Positions 11,043 to 21,612 of a stretch of DNA of 64,000 nt are shown here, piece by piece. Under the pieces are notes generated by a model. It was not told the origin of the DNA. It made no database searches and saw only the letters and a list, made by a program, of their open reading frames with translations. Source of the DNA: Sabethes cyaneus (Eukaryota; Arthropoda; Insecta; Diptera; Culicidae); assembly GCF_943734655.1 (NCBI RefSeq), contig NC_071355.1, positions 77,327,449-77,391,448 of the forward strand, given 5' to 3'. Position 1 is the stretch's first letter; every line of letters starts with the position of its first letter. The position numbers and the translations under genes were made by a program.

Positions 11043-11745
11043 GGTACTGCATATCATTCTATGAAGTCAACATTATCATTAAAATTAACGATCGAATGCA
11101 AACTTATTTACGACACAGAAATTCAGTCACAATTGACACAAACTCGTATGTCGGATGAGAATAAATCAAATCCGTACTTACATGTTCAATGCATCAGATA
11201 AGATCTCATTGCTTACATGTACGATGACTTCGGTTTAAGATGTGCAAAAATATCATTGAGGTGCTGATGTACCAGTAGCTTAAAGGTAATGAACAAATAC
11301 TGCGGTGCGGGTGATTCTTGGTTCTAAACCAGGTGAGTACAACTTGTTTTAAATGATATAGACAAAAAAGTTAAGTATTGTGACAGGTCGGTAATATCTG
11401 GAAGCTTATGAAAAAAAGCTTTCAGCAAAGCTTTTACTTTTTTGTCTCATTCACTTTCAGGGCGAATATTTGGCTATAAATAGCCTGCTCTGTATGCAAT
11501 TTTTGACACTTGCCATTTACCACATGGTGGAAAGGCGAAGGGTAAAGTAGAAATATTATCGTAACTCTGTCGAAATGCAATCCAGTCAATCGGCTCAGTC
11601 GTATAAACTGTTTTGTTTTGTCGGCATTTCAATTATTCTGAAGAACTAAATCATGTATATCGTCTCCACTTTTGCATGTATATGCCGTTTCTGCGCATGA
11701 TATATGATTTGATAGACCTTATATGCTGACGTTTATCTCATTTAG
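11043..11745. other. AT-rich spacer, no gene seen
   Basis: Only short uninformative frames. No repeat with recognisable ends. Confidence 0.45.
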
Positions 11746-11752
11746 AATTAAG

Positions 11753-12395
11753 TTATACAGACCAAAATGTTTGCTGGGGCAGAAGGGCAAGTTCCTCCGC
11801 TTCGTCCTTTGAGTAGCCCTTGCTCCGATACCACTTCTGCCGTCGCCGTTGCGCATTGGAGAGACGCTTGGCTACAACTCCGGAAGTCCCAGGTTGCCCC
11901 TTGACTTCAGGTAGCGTCACCGGATCGGGAAGGTTATCCGCGTCGCTATCCGCATTCCCTGTTGGTGAATTCAGGATCAGAGATGAAGCCGAGAGTCCTC
12001 CTTCCAGCGACATGCTGTCGAGGTTAAAGTCCTCTTCCATCCCTGTATCCATTACTTCGCCAGTATTGTCCGTGCCGATCGGACTGCGCACTTCCGGTCT
12101 ACCGTCGTGCGCCACCTCTACACCTACTCCGGTGTTTATCACCAACTCTTGGGGGTCGTTGGTTGCCCCATCAATTATTGTTTCAAGGTTATCCATGGCG
12201 ATGGTTGTACTCTGCTGGGGAGAAAATCAACGGTTCTTTACCAGCTTGGAACAGAGGGAGCAATATACTGCACAAGGTGCTCTGGTACCATGCAGGCTCC
12301 GTTCGACCTTGGGAAACTTTATTAGACCCCCCCAAGCATTCATCCCTAGGCACGGGTCGCGTTACACCGAGGATTGGGGTCCTCCTCCGCACTTT
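11753..12395 (-). mobile_element. 5' end of a LOA-like LINE (leader plus ORF1 start)
   Basis: Minus strand. A leader-like stretch (about 12395-12197) resembles 147-345 (+). It is followed by an ATG at 12196 opening a 147-codon frame that is acidic and Ser/Gly-rich and then basic (RLSNAQRRRQKWYRSKGYSK, DEAEELALLP). A helical basic motif of this type occurs early in ORF1 of LOA-like elements. The frame ends soon after, so everything 3' is missing. LINEs are normally 5'-truncated, so a retained 5' end without a 3' end points to a later deletion or rearrangement. Confidence 0.55.
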
Positions 12396-12605
12396 GCTCA
12401 GAATGTAGCATGCTCCTTGACTACTTGCTACATTGAGAGCAAAAGATTTTTACAAGATTTGCCGCGGAAGAAACTCGATGTGCAGTTCTGAAGGGTTTGT
12501 CGGAGAGTAAAAATTTGAACCGTAGTAGCATGGGCCCCCATAAAGCCCGCCTGATACTCTTGCTATTGAGGATAGACGAGGGAACAAAATCAGGGAGAGC
12601 ACATT

Positions 12606-13011
12606 CCCAGTAAACCATTTGGTTTGTATATCTCAATTACAACTGAGATATACGAAATCATATCTGAACGAAAAAGTTATATTTCACGCCATATAAGAAC
12701 ATATATGTACCAAAGTGGAGGCGATATACGTGCGAAAATGTTGACAACTATTTGTAATTCTATTTTGAGTAGTTGTTATACACGCAACTAAATACTCCTG
12801 AATATATGATTAAGATATAATCAAATATTGCAATCGTCTATACTGCTTTATAATTCACAGTCATGAATTGTATATGAAGACACGCACGACTGCAAAACAA
12901 CTTATTGTTCACTTTGGTTTGACATACTCTAATCATTATACAATTCCAATGTGAAATTGACATGAAAATGATTTAATGTGCACTTTCTATTACGATTTTG
13001 TGTTATCTGGG
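12606..13011 (+). mobile_element. MITE family CCCAGTAAACC, uninterrupted copy 1
   Basis: 406 bp, beginning CCCAGTAAACCATTTGG and ending TGTGTTATCTGGG, flanked by TT on both sides. Two more copies lie at 22278-23426 (interrupted twice) and 47542-47948 (reverse orientation). Terminal inverted similarity is short (CCCAG/CTGGG). No coding capacity. This uninterrupted copy serves as the empty-site reference for the nested insertions in copy 2. Confidence 0.85.
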
Positions 13012-13017
13012 TTGTAG

Positions 13018-13275
13018 GCGGCGTTGACCAACGTGATGCCGCGATAATTACAGCAATCTAGCCGGTAGCGCTCCTCCCAAATCCTAGAAATTATCCAATG
13101 AAGTACCGTTGCTAGCGGTTCTTGGCCATTTTTATTGAGTTCTGCCGGGAGTCAGCCCTTTCCGGCGGCTCTATTATTCTTCATCTGATGAATTTCTCGC
13201 CGGATCTCTTCAAGATCGGGAGCCGGCACGCTGTTGTCATTTGTAGGCACTCCGAGATCAACTTACATTGCGTCT
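13018..13275 (-). mobile_element. RTE-like reverse transcriptase fragment
   Basis: Minus-strand frames read APDLEEIRREIHQMKNNRAA GK, then VLHWIISRIWEERYRL and CCNYRGITLVNAAYN. This is the finger/palm entry region of an RTE-like reverse transcriptase (compare LNNNKSAGKDG at about 38500). Frames must be switched, so it is a relic. It abuts the end of the CCCAG MITE. Confidence 0.65.
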
Positions 13276-14074
13276 CCTGCTGCTATATCGCCGTTGAGGT
13301 TCAGGTTTTTTCATGTAATGCAACATGATTTCCTGTTTAATCCTTAGAAACTGTTTCCACAGACAAACAGACGAGACACTCGCCGTAATTCCATCGTCCA
13401 ATCAAAAACCACTCATTTTTCAAAAAAGCATGTTTCGCAACATGGCCACCACGGCGCGCGGGTGTTGCTTCGAGTTTTCAGTATAAAACCATACAAATGT
13501 AAAAACCCTACAGCATAAAACCCTGCAAATGCAAGCTACTCCGCAACATGCATAACAGAGGGTACTAGTGTGCAAGCAAAATGTGTAGGACGATGGTTTT
13601 TAAGATTTTCTTCTATGTGTCATGTCAGTTCGTCAGTGCTGTTTCGATTAAAAAATTAATTAATGCGGGACAGTTTCTGGGACGCTTAGTAACCCGGGAC
13701 AAACCATCCAAATCCAGGACAGTCCCGCATAATCCGGGACGTCTGGTCAGCCTATCGTATTCCCACTAACGAGTTTCAGCAACAGTGAAAGTGATATCGC
13801 GTTATATTTTCCAGTCAGTGGTTGCATGTCACTTTCAACCAATCAGAAATTGGGTCAATTTTGGGTCAACGCCATGGTTGACACAAGGTACATCCTGCCC
13901 TAGGGGCAACCAACCTATGTCAGTGCTACCGCACGCGCAGATTATTCTGTGACCAACAGACATTTGAAATAAATAACTTTTATAAAATCTGGATATGTAA
14001 TTTCTTTTCATGATAATTTTACTACCGTTAATGATCGTACCGTAAATAGTCATGCTGCTGTAGTCTGTTATTGC
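13276..14074. other. no gene seen
   Basis: Mixed repeat-like sequence. A Gly/Arg-coding CGGGAC-rich patch at 13665-13745 recalls TIR-type motifs (GGGACAGT, CGGGACAAAC), but I could not pair two ends. Open frames are short. Confidence 0.35.
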
Positions 14075-14076
14075 TA

Positions 14077-14421
14077 CTGTGTTACCTGACTCACTGCGAA
14101 TATGCGTTGTATTCGCGGGATCGTGTTGGTTCGAAAGGTTTCGAAAAATATCGCCCTTGTATCGAAAATATCGTTAATTTTGATCACTAAAAATAACGTC
14201 TTTAAACGTTATATTTCATGTGCCAGTAGTACGCAATAATTGTATTGTGAAACTAAATTGTTATTTATGCAACTTTTTACAAATTAAATGCAATAACAAA
14301 AGCACAACTTATAAAAAATCGTTTATTAGCGATATTAACTGCATATGCGTTATAAACGAATAAAACGTATGGTTACGTTTTATTTCAATAATACATATTC
14401 GCAGTGAGTCAGGTAAAACAG
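14077..14421 (+). mobile_element. MITE family CTGTGTTACCTGAC, uninterrupted copy
   Basis: 345 bp flanked by TA on both sides. Left end CTGTGTTACCTGACTCACTG; right end is its near complement (CAGTGAGTCAGGTAAAACAG). TA duplication and terminal inverted repeats of about 28 bp fit a Tc1/mariner-type MITE. The related copy at 23650-24933 is split by a 936-bp insertion. This copy shows the pre-insertion sequence. Confidence 0.85.
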
Positions 14422-14646
14422 TAATTCTTTTAAGAACCAGCGATGTAAATTAAAGATTTCGAGTTTCTCAATGCTGCATATAATAATAACATACTCAAAG
14501 AACCTTTCTCTGAAGCTTGTATTTCGAATAATTCATAAAAAACTGCTAAAAATTTAGAAAATTTTGTTAAAAAAGGTTCTCGATTTGAGATGGCGTCTCT
14601 ATCTTTAACAGCCTCTCTAGTCGTTACTCTTTTTAAGGGTACTGCC

Positions 14647-14947
14647 CAAGGGGTCGGTCACTCGGCACAGCCGTTTTTATGTTAGGCAACTTGAAACGAG
14701 CCGAACTGTGCCGATGCTGTACCGAAAGTGCCGAACTGCAAGATTTGTTAAATTCGTTAAAATCTGATAGATCTGACAACCGTGCGAGATGATTTTGACA
14801 ACTGGCAGTGCTCCCATTTCATTATGTAAAATTGAACCGGAGGTGTGTAAAGCCCTATAAATGTTTTTTTTTTATAAGGCTTTAGAGGTGTGCCGTTTGA
14901 TATCTCTGCAGTGCCGGGGCACTATGTGCTGAGTGTCCGACCCCTTG
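14647..14947 (+). mobile_element. hAT-type MITE, tandem copy 1
   Basis: 301 bp, left end CAAGGGGTCGGTCACTCGG, right end complementary to CAAGGGGTCGGACACTCAG. Preceded and followed by the 8-mer GTACTGCC. An 8-bp duplication and a CAAGGGG terminus are typical of hAT elements. Non-coding: a 68-codon minus-strand frame spans each junction and is incidental. Confidence 0.85.
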
Positions 14948-14955
14948 GTACTGCC

Positions 14956-15256
14956 CAAGGGGTCGGTCACTCGGCACAGCCGTTTTTATGTTAGGCAACT
15001 TGAAACGAGCCGAACTGTGCCGATGCTGTACCGAAAGTGCCGAACTGCAAGATTTGTTAAATTCGTTAAAATCTGATAGATCTGACAACCGTGCGAGATG
15101 ATTTTGACAACTGGCAGTGCTCCCATTTCATTATGTAAAATTGAACCGGAGGTGTGTAAAGCCCTATAAATGTTTTTTTTTTATAAGGCTTTAGAGGTGT
15201 GCCGTTTGATATCTCTGCAGTGCCGGGGCACTATGTGCTGAGTGTCCGACCCCTTG
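14956..15256 (+). mobile_element. hAT-type MITE, tandem copy 2
   Basis: As far as I can read, base-for-base the same as copy 1, and separated from it by a single shared GTACTGCC. The period is exactly 309 bp (301 + 8). Identity of the copies implies very recent amplification or an assembly duplication. Confidence 0.85.
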
Positions 15257-15264
15257 GTACTGCC

Positions 15265-15565
15265 CAAGGGGTCGGTCACTCGGCACAGCCGTTTTTATGT
15301 TAGGCAACTTGAAACGAGCCGAACTGTGCCGATGCTGTACCGAAAGTGCCGAACTGCAAGATTTGTTAAATTCGTTAAAATCTGATAGATCTGACAACCG
15401 TGCGAGATGATTTTGACAACTGGCAGTGCTCCCATTTCATTATGTAAAATTGAACCGGAGGTGTGTAAAGCCCTATAAATGTTTTTTTTTTATAAGGCTT
15501 TAGAGGTGTGCCGTTTGATATCTCTGCAGTGCCGGGGCACTATGTGCTGAGTGTCCGACCCCTTG
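15265..15565 (+). mobile_element. hAT-type MITE, tandem copy 3
   Basis: Third unit of the array, again preceded by GTACTGCC (15257-15264). It is followed by one extra G and then GTACTGCC (15567-15574), after which the outer MITE resumes. Confidence 0.85.
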
Positions 15566-16023
15566 GGTACTGCCAGAGTAAACGCGATAGCGACGCGACG
15601 CAACTGCGCTCACATTCGTTTAAATACGCAGCTCTTTTTCGCCGGAAGCAGGGCTACGCATTTAAAACAATGTAAATGGCCAAACAGAATGCTGCGTGAA
15701 TGCATCCGTCAGTGTTAATTTGACAGTAAACCCATGGGAAAACTGTCAGAATAACGCTGACGGACGCGTTGACGCAGCATTCTGTTTGGCTCTTAAGCGA
15801 AGTCGCGTCCCGTCGCTGTCGCGTGCATTCTGTACGGGGCCTAAGAGTGCGGCTTTATAATTTTGAAAAAAAATCTGGCATCTCTGATAAACAGAGCTTT
15901 TGTTTTGATTTTCTGTTTGTTTTGTTTAGTTCTGTTTCTGTTTGTTTGGTGCGTGGAGGTGGCGGTGTGTAATTTTAGATTTTGCTATTAAATTTGTAAT
16001 CGGAATTTTAAATTTTGACGATC

Positions 16024-18575
16024 ATGAATGAGGTAAGTTTTCTACTGAGTCCTTGATACCTAATATATTTCGTTTATTTCATCTATCAATTTTGTTAATG
16101 TATTCTTGACAGTTGATTCTCTTGAATTGGGAGATTTCCAATCTTACGAAAACGTTAACAACGCATAGAAAGGGTTCAGCAATAAAAATTAAAACAGTTG
16201 ATTTACTCAATCAACTTCTGGACACTGTAAGCTTATTTTTAACGAATCACTCTATTGTACCAACGGACAAATGTGGTGTCGACGAATTTATATTAGATGA
16301 GTATTTCATACTGCCCAAAGTTATATGTAGGCGCTGTAATCTAATGATGAAATATAAACAATCACAAATGCTTGAGCATGCAAAAGTGCATTCAAAAAGC
16401 AAAGCGAGCCTTCTCTTAGAATCTTTAAAAGGAAGAAATGAGCAGAATGTACAAGTAAACACGAAGAGTTCTGAAGCTAATGAGGTAAAACTTATAAATT
16501 CAGAAGCCAAAACGAAGAAATCCAAAAACAGGAAAAAGAAACCTAAGGCAGTGTTAGAACCTATTATCAATGGTCAACCAACTAGTAAATTACCTCCTAC
16601 AGTGCGAGAAGGCATCCCGCATACAAATGCCAAGAGTTCATGTGACCAATCTAAGAAAGGCATTGATGTAAATAATGAAATCACGAAAAAACCGGCCACT
16701 GTACAGATAACGTTGCGTCCAAGTGCACCAGATGCCACGATGTCAACTAAAATTGTTCAAAAACCTCCCAAAAATGATCAACTAACTACCAAATTACCTC
16801 CTACAGTGCGAAAAGGTACCTCACAGCTTGATGGCAAGAGTCCGCATGAGCAATATATGCAGGGCGATGATGTAAAGAAAGATATCACTAGAAATCCGGC
16901 CACTGCGCCGGTGAAGTCGTGCCGATGTGCTCTAGATTCAACGATGTCAACAGAAAATGTCCAACAACCTGCTACTAGCATTGCTGTGGAGATTGATGAA
17001 GGCAATTCAAATGCAGATGATAAGGATCAGTGTGAGCGATCTATAAAAGACATTACTAAAGAATCAGTCACTCAGATAAAAACGTCTCCATGTCCGCTAG
17101 ATTCAATGACATCAAATAAGGATGTCCAACAGTCTGAAACTCTAACCGCAGCGGTTGATTGCAAGTCAGCGGATAAAGAGACAAATGTATCCGTTTTGCC
17201 ATTTCACAAGGTTTATGCTCCTGCTACAACAAAAGAGGAAAATCATGACAAAATAGTAAGACCACGCCGAAAACCTCGTAAAAGAGGTCATCCAGAAAAC
17301 ATAACATGCATTGAGAAAGGTTGTATTCCTATCTGTGATATTGATTTGACAAAGAAGTTGAAAAAGTTTTTGCAGAAAATTCCAATTGAATATGTGAGAA
17401 ACAGAACGAAGCACAACTTGATGGTAATGAAATCATCAGTTCATACAAATATTGCCCAAGGTCTAGAAAAGTTGCTCCGGTTATTTTTCCCCAAAGTAAA
17501 AGCTTACGCCTTTGGCTCTAGAATTACTGGTCTTGCAGGCGAAACTAGTGATTTGGATATCTTTCTTGATCTAGATGACTGTTATGATGGACAAAATTGT
17601 TCAAAAGTGAATCAGGAACTCTATGTACGGACGGTCGAGCATATTCTGCGTGATTCTAATGAGTGGATGTATTTTGACGCTGTTATCAGTGCCAGGACTC
17701 CTATTCTGCGTGCTTGGAATATTTCTGAAAAAGTTGACTGTGACATTTCATTTGCGAATGGACTATCGCACCGCAATTCAATGTTGATCAAGTACATGTT
17801 TGAATTACAACCAATTGGTTAGTATTATAATGTTGTTGAAAATCTTTTGTTTGATAATTTATTTTAAACTTTTCAGCTTATTCTATGGCTATCTATATAA
17901 AGGAATGGGCCAAATACGCCAACATTAGCGGACTCAACAGTTACACTTTAACTATGTTAATATTTTTTTTCCTGCAAAAGAAAGAACTCTTGCCTTCTGT
18001 ATACCGGCTGCAATTTGATTGCAAACCGCCACTTTACATTAAGAGTAAGTCTATTTAAAAAAAAAAACAAATTATACAGATTTTTCTTTGCAGGGTGGCA
18101 AGCAGATTTCGAAAGAAAAACATTAGAAGAGTTGAAAATTACTGCTGCTGAAGAAACTTCTACAGATGTTTTGTTAGCAAGCTTTTTCTTATTTTATGGG
18201 AGAATTTTTCCCATCGAGACACATGTAATTTGTCCTTATCTTGGCATGGCTCCGCGTAAAACAGATTTCGATCCAAACCAGTTCAAATGGCCAGTGCAAA
18301 TGAAGGCACTAGCAGACTTCTACGACCAATTGTCATCCGATAGATATACGAGTAACGACATTCTAGCCTATACAAAACCAATTGTCGTTCAAGACCCGTT
18401 CGATTTAGCTCATAATGTGGCAAAAGGACTTGATTTGGCAGATGCCAGTAAGTTTATACACTATTGTACGCAGTCAGCATCCGAACTAGAGCAACAATTT
18501 ACTCGCTTAAATAATGTCTCCGCTCTCGAAGCATTACAAACTATGAAAATGAACGCTCATTTGCCTTGTAACTAG
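16024..18575 (+). CDS. non-canonical poly(A)/terminal uridylyl transferase
   Basis: Four coding exons: 16024-16032, 16113-17817, 17877-18044 and 18094-18575, all with GT/AG borders and matching phases, giving 787 codons. The predicted enzyme adds nucleotides to RNA 3' ends. An N-terminal C2H2 finger (Cys75, Cys78, His92, His96) is followed by a long Lys/Ser/Thr-rich linker with repeated blocks and a basic, NLS-like RRKPRKRGH. The DNA polymerase beta-type nucleotidyltransferase core then starts at AFGSRITG (about 469) with Asp483/Asp485 (SDLDIFLDLD) and a third acidic motif VDCDISF (about 547). The central domain (YIKEWAKYANI, SGLNSYTLTMLI) and a PAP-associated segment follow. The C2H2-plus-core layout recalls TUT1/Star-PAP, but I see no RRM, so the subfamily is uncertain. 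Start chosen at ATG in a 3-codon exon; TTG at 16113 would otherwise be needed. Confidence 0.88.
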
Positions 18576-18593
18576 CATTTTTTGTTTTTTTTA

Positions 18594-18599
18594 AATAAA
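18594..18599 (+). terminator. poly(A) signal of the nucleotidyltransferase gene
   Basis: AATAAA 19 bases after the stop codon at 18575. Only about 50 bases separate it from the last codon of the opposing gene. Confidence 0.65.
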
Positions 18600-18619
18600 A
18601 ATTAAAAACAATTTAGTTG

Positions 18620-18625
18620 TTTATT
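18620..18625 (-). terminator. poly(A) signal of mRpL51
   Basis: TTTATT on the plus strand, i.e. AATAAA on the minus strand, about 26 bases past the mRpL51 stop. Cleavage 10-30 bases downstream would fall beside or within the opposing gene's 3' end. Confidence 0.6.
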
Positions 18626-18650
18626 TTGTGGCTAGTCAAATATAATTTAT

Positions 18651-19199
18651 TTAAATGTTAGAAGGACCGGTTTTGGTTTTCCTGTTTAAAAATCTGTACA
18701 GATAAGAAATCCGTTTTTCCATGTTCCTCCATTTAGTCGGCCGCGCAGTAGGATAACTGGTTTGACTAAGCATTTTACGTTTGCGCAACAGAACCTGGTA
18801 TTCATTTCCGGATACTCCACGTAACCAAGACGGAACCGAGTATAGAACTCGCGTAGGATGTAGTCTGTCATTTCCCAAAATATCAATGTAGTCATTTTGA
18901 CCGAATAGAGCACGTTTTTCGCACCATGCATTTTTGGGTCTGTAAAAATTATAAGATGGTTTACGTTATCATAACTAAAACAAGACTATTTTAAACCTGT
19001 ATTCAGGCATCGGCAATTTATGTCCATTGTCTAAGTGGGGTAGCATTCCGCGCTGGAGAATTTTCTCTTTGTAACCGTAGCGTCGTACAAGCCGTCCATT
19101 GGCAACTTTGTCTGCGTGATAACGAAAGCGAACCGACGTGACTTGTGGCTGCCATACCAATCGACGGGCAGAATTTAGGAGGGTATTGACGTAATTCAT
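18651..19199 (-). CDS. mRpL51: mitochondrial ribosomal protein L51
   Basis: Two coding exons, complement of 18651-18939 and 18997-19199, split inside an Arg codon (EY-R-PKNAW) with a 57-bp GT/AG intron. The 163-residue product is a component of the mitochondrial large ribosomal subunit. An N-terminal Arg-rich, acid-poor stretch (LLNSARRLVWQPQVTSVRFR) fits a mitochondrial targeting peptide. The family signature is strong: RRYGYKEKILQRGMLPHLDN, then PKNAWCEKRALFGQNDYIDI, WLRGVSGNEYQVLLRKRKML and MEKRISYLYRFLNRKTKTG. It converges on the nucleotidyltransferase gene, with 75 bp between stop codons. No damage seen. Confidence 0.95.
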
Positions 19200-19375
19200 T
19201 TATATTTACTTATATTGGAATTTCTATTATAAAAGTTGAATTTTGATATCGTAATCGTAACAAAATTCAAAAACACAATGTGATGTTCCGATGTTGATAC
19301 ACTGAACACCGATGGATGACATAAGAGGCATACACACATGTTCGCTTTCGCTATAAATAGAGTTAAATTTACTTA

Positions 19376-19879
19376 TTGCGACATTTGCCCCTACACTCAA
19401 AATAATCCACACGTCCTTTCCACGTGAAAAATCACGTAAATTTCTCTACAGGGATTTACGTGACTTTCAGGTGATTGTTATTGGAAAAAATAATAACATC
19501 TATCTGATTTTCACGTTAACGCATTAGTATGCGTGCGAACTACCTGAAAATCACGTAAATAGTACAGGAAAAGCTGGGTGGAAAATATTCACATAACTTT
19601 TCAGGTAACTTTGACGTGAAATATATTTTGAGTGTATGTAGACTACCCCGATTTACACGATTATCACAGTCGAATCTCGCACACGATTTCGCTCAAAGAA
19701 GATGAAGTGAAAAAGAAGGAAAAAGAAGTCAAACTCATTAGAAAATCAAACTAAAAGCCACTTTGCCACTTTGAAGTGAAAAAGTGGTCACTTCATATTC
19801 TTTGAGCGAAATCGTGTGCGAGATTCGACTGTGATAATCGTGTAAATCGGGGTAGTCTAAATAGGGGCAAATGTCGCAA
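19376..19879. mobile_element. foldback MITE (TTGCGACATTTGCCCC), interrupted in its left arm
   Basis: TA on both sides (19374-19375, 19880-19881). The left arm TTGCGACATTTGCCCCTA is split by the CACTCAAAAT element and continues at 19635 as TATGTAGACTACCCCG. The right arm is its complement, uninterrupted, ending at 19879. Arms of about 85 bp pair with one visible mismatch at the insertion point. Without the insertion the element is about 260 bp. It lies about 180 bp upstream of the mRpL51 start codon. Confidence 0.85.
19394..19634. mobile_element. MITE family CACTCAAAAT, nested
   Basis: 241 bp, ends CACTCAAAATAAT / TATTTTGAGTG, flanked by TA on each side. It interrupts the left arm of the surrounding foldback MITE. 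Interior has repeated ACGTGA/TCACGTAA motifs (19427-19610). Confidence 0.85.
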
Positions 19880-19886
19880 TACTATA

Positions 19887-21372
19887 CACTCAAAATAATA
19901 ATCACTTACATATCAAGTGCAAAACCATATAAATATTTTCCATAATACTTTTCACCTAAATATTATGTGTTCGTCACGTAAATATTCACATCAATATGAT
20001 AGTCGGGTGCACATATAAGTTACGTGGAATTCAGGTGCCTTATGTATGAACTTCATTTAACTTCTAGTAGAATGTCACATACATTCTATCTGCATCATGC
20101 GGAATGGTCAATTTCTTAAATAGTATTAATAGTTTATTTAGCGGATATAATAAAAATAACCAGATATTCCCGATGATATAAAGTTTATTTAAAACTTATA
20201 TCCGTGATACAAACATTATATACTCACTTTCTATATCTACTATATTTAGCTGCATTTAGACATTGGGCAATTTTACTAGGTGCCTAGAGTGACTAACTTA
20301 GCTTCTATTGGAAAATTCTGATGTATATTCCTCGTAGATGACTTGAATGTTTGCTTGAGCTTCACGCTGGTACTCAACCCTTGTGCCTTTAAAGGCAACA
20401 GTTGTTCTTCGCGAATTATGCTGTGGTTATGCGGTACTTAGGAAAACCAACACGGTGCAATGCTTCGTATCTAAAAAAAGTAAAAAAAATAACATAATAT
20501 GCATTAATTGTTTGAGAAAGCGTATACCTTGACTTGCAGTCCTTATATTAAAATTGATGAACATATTTACAGTCCGCTGATCAGTCGTGCAATCGTCGTA
20601 TAACTTTACAACTTTTCACCACCAATCGGACTCTCAGATTCTCGCAGCGTAATTTCTCTCCTAAATATTTTGCAATGACTCCATAGAAAAAACTCAAGAC
20701 CTGAAATTGTTAATGTGGATTTATTTTAGTGCTTATTTAAATTATAATTTACATTTAATTACTTGCGGTAAACTGTGTGATGAAAGCCCAAATTCGTTTG
20801 CCTCAATCTCACTTGACGTCATGTTGGTGTTTATTTTGCATACCTGTCAGTCACGTGACAGCTATATGAACGGTACATGAAAATTACGTTACATCACTTT
20901 TCGCATACCTGATTATCATGTGACCGTTATGTGATTGGCACATAAAAATTACGTTGCGTCATCTATTTATTTTGTGTACCTCGTAGTCACGTGACAGCTA
21001 TGTAAACGGCACATGAAAATTAGTTTACATCATCTAATTATTTTGCATACCTGACAGTCAGGTGACATCTATGTGACCAGCACATGAAAATTACGTTTTG
21101 CATACCTGACTATCAAGTGACAGCTATGTGAACGGCATATGAAAGTTACGTTACATCACCTATTTATTTTGCACACCTGACAATCACGTGACGGTTATGT
21201 GAATGGCATTTGAAAATTAAGTAAAGGTATGTAAAATATATATGATGTCTGCTTGAATATTAACATATTGTCATCTAAATATTAGATGCTTAATATAAAA
21301 CGTATATGAAAGCTCATTTTTGAAAAGTATGTGCATTTGCACGTAAGATGTAAGTGGTCTTTTGGTTGAGTG
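19887..21372. mobile_element. 1.5-kb relative of the CACTCAAAAT element with subterminal repeats
   Basis: TA-flanked. Left end CACTCAAAATAATAATCAC, right end complementary to CACTCAACCAAAAG. The right half (20827-21225) has about six copies of a ~65-70 bp unit built on CATACCTGACAGTCACGTGA, then CAGCTATGTGAACGGCACAT and GAAAATTACGTTACATCA. No transposase frame is visible. Sub-terminal arrays of this kind usually serve as transposase binding sites. Confidence 0.7.
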
Positions 21373-21612
21373 TATGGATACATTCATGATTGTTTGTTGT
21401 TCGAATGTATTGCGCTCTTCACACTCAATTGGACTGCACAGTTATAAAGTGCAACCTTCAAAACTGTGAAGAAAAGTGTGCTACTGATAATATCGCTAGC
21501 AATCTTATATCGATAATACATTATCGATCGTGGAAAGCTGGATACAGTTTCATTCGAAAGGTTTGATAAATGTTACGTAATACAAAAAAGGGTAAAAGTC
21601 ATTTGTATTTAA

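Larger units (their letters stand above)
14637..15841. mobile_element. outer MITE carrying the hAT-MITE array
   Basis: TAA lies on both sides (14634-14636, 15842-15844). The left end is GGGTACTGCC interrupted by the array and then resumes AGAGTAAACGCGATAGCGACG. The right end on the minus strand is GGCCCCGTACAGAATGCACG followed by CGACAGCGACG. Interior palindromes (15673-15720 with 15742-15789) support one foldback element. The TAA duplication suggests PIF/Harbinger. Without the inserted array it would be about 278 bp. It ends about 180 bp upstream of the first coding exon of the nucleotidyltransferase gene. Confidence 0.6.

Noticed and set aside
14882..15397. Two identical 68-codon minus-strand frames that might look like a duplicated gene
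   Set aside because: They span the junctions of the hAT-type MITE array and are identical only because the units are identical. No start context, splice sites or family match.
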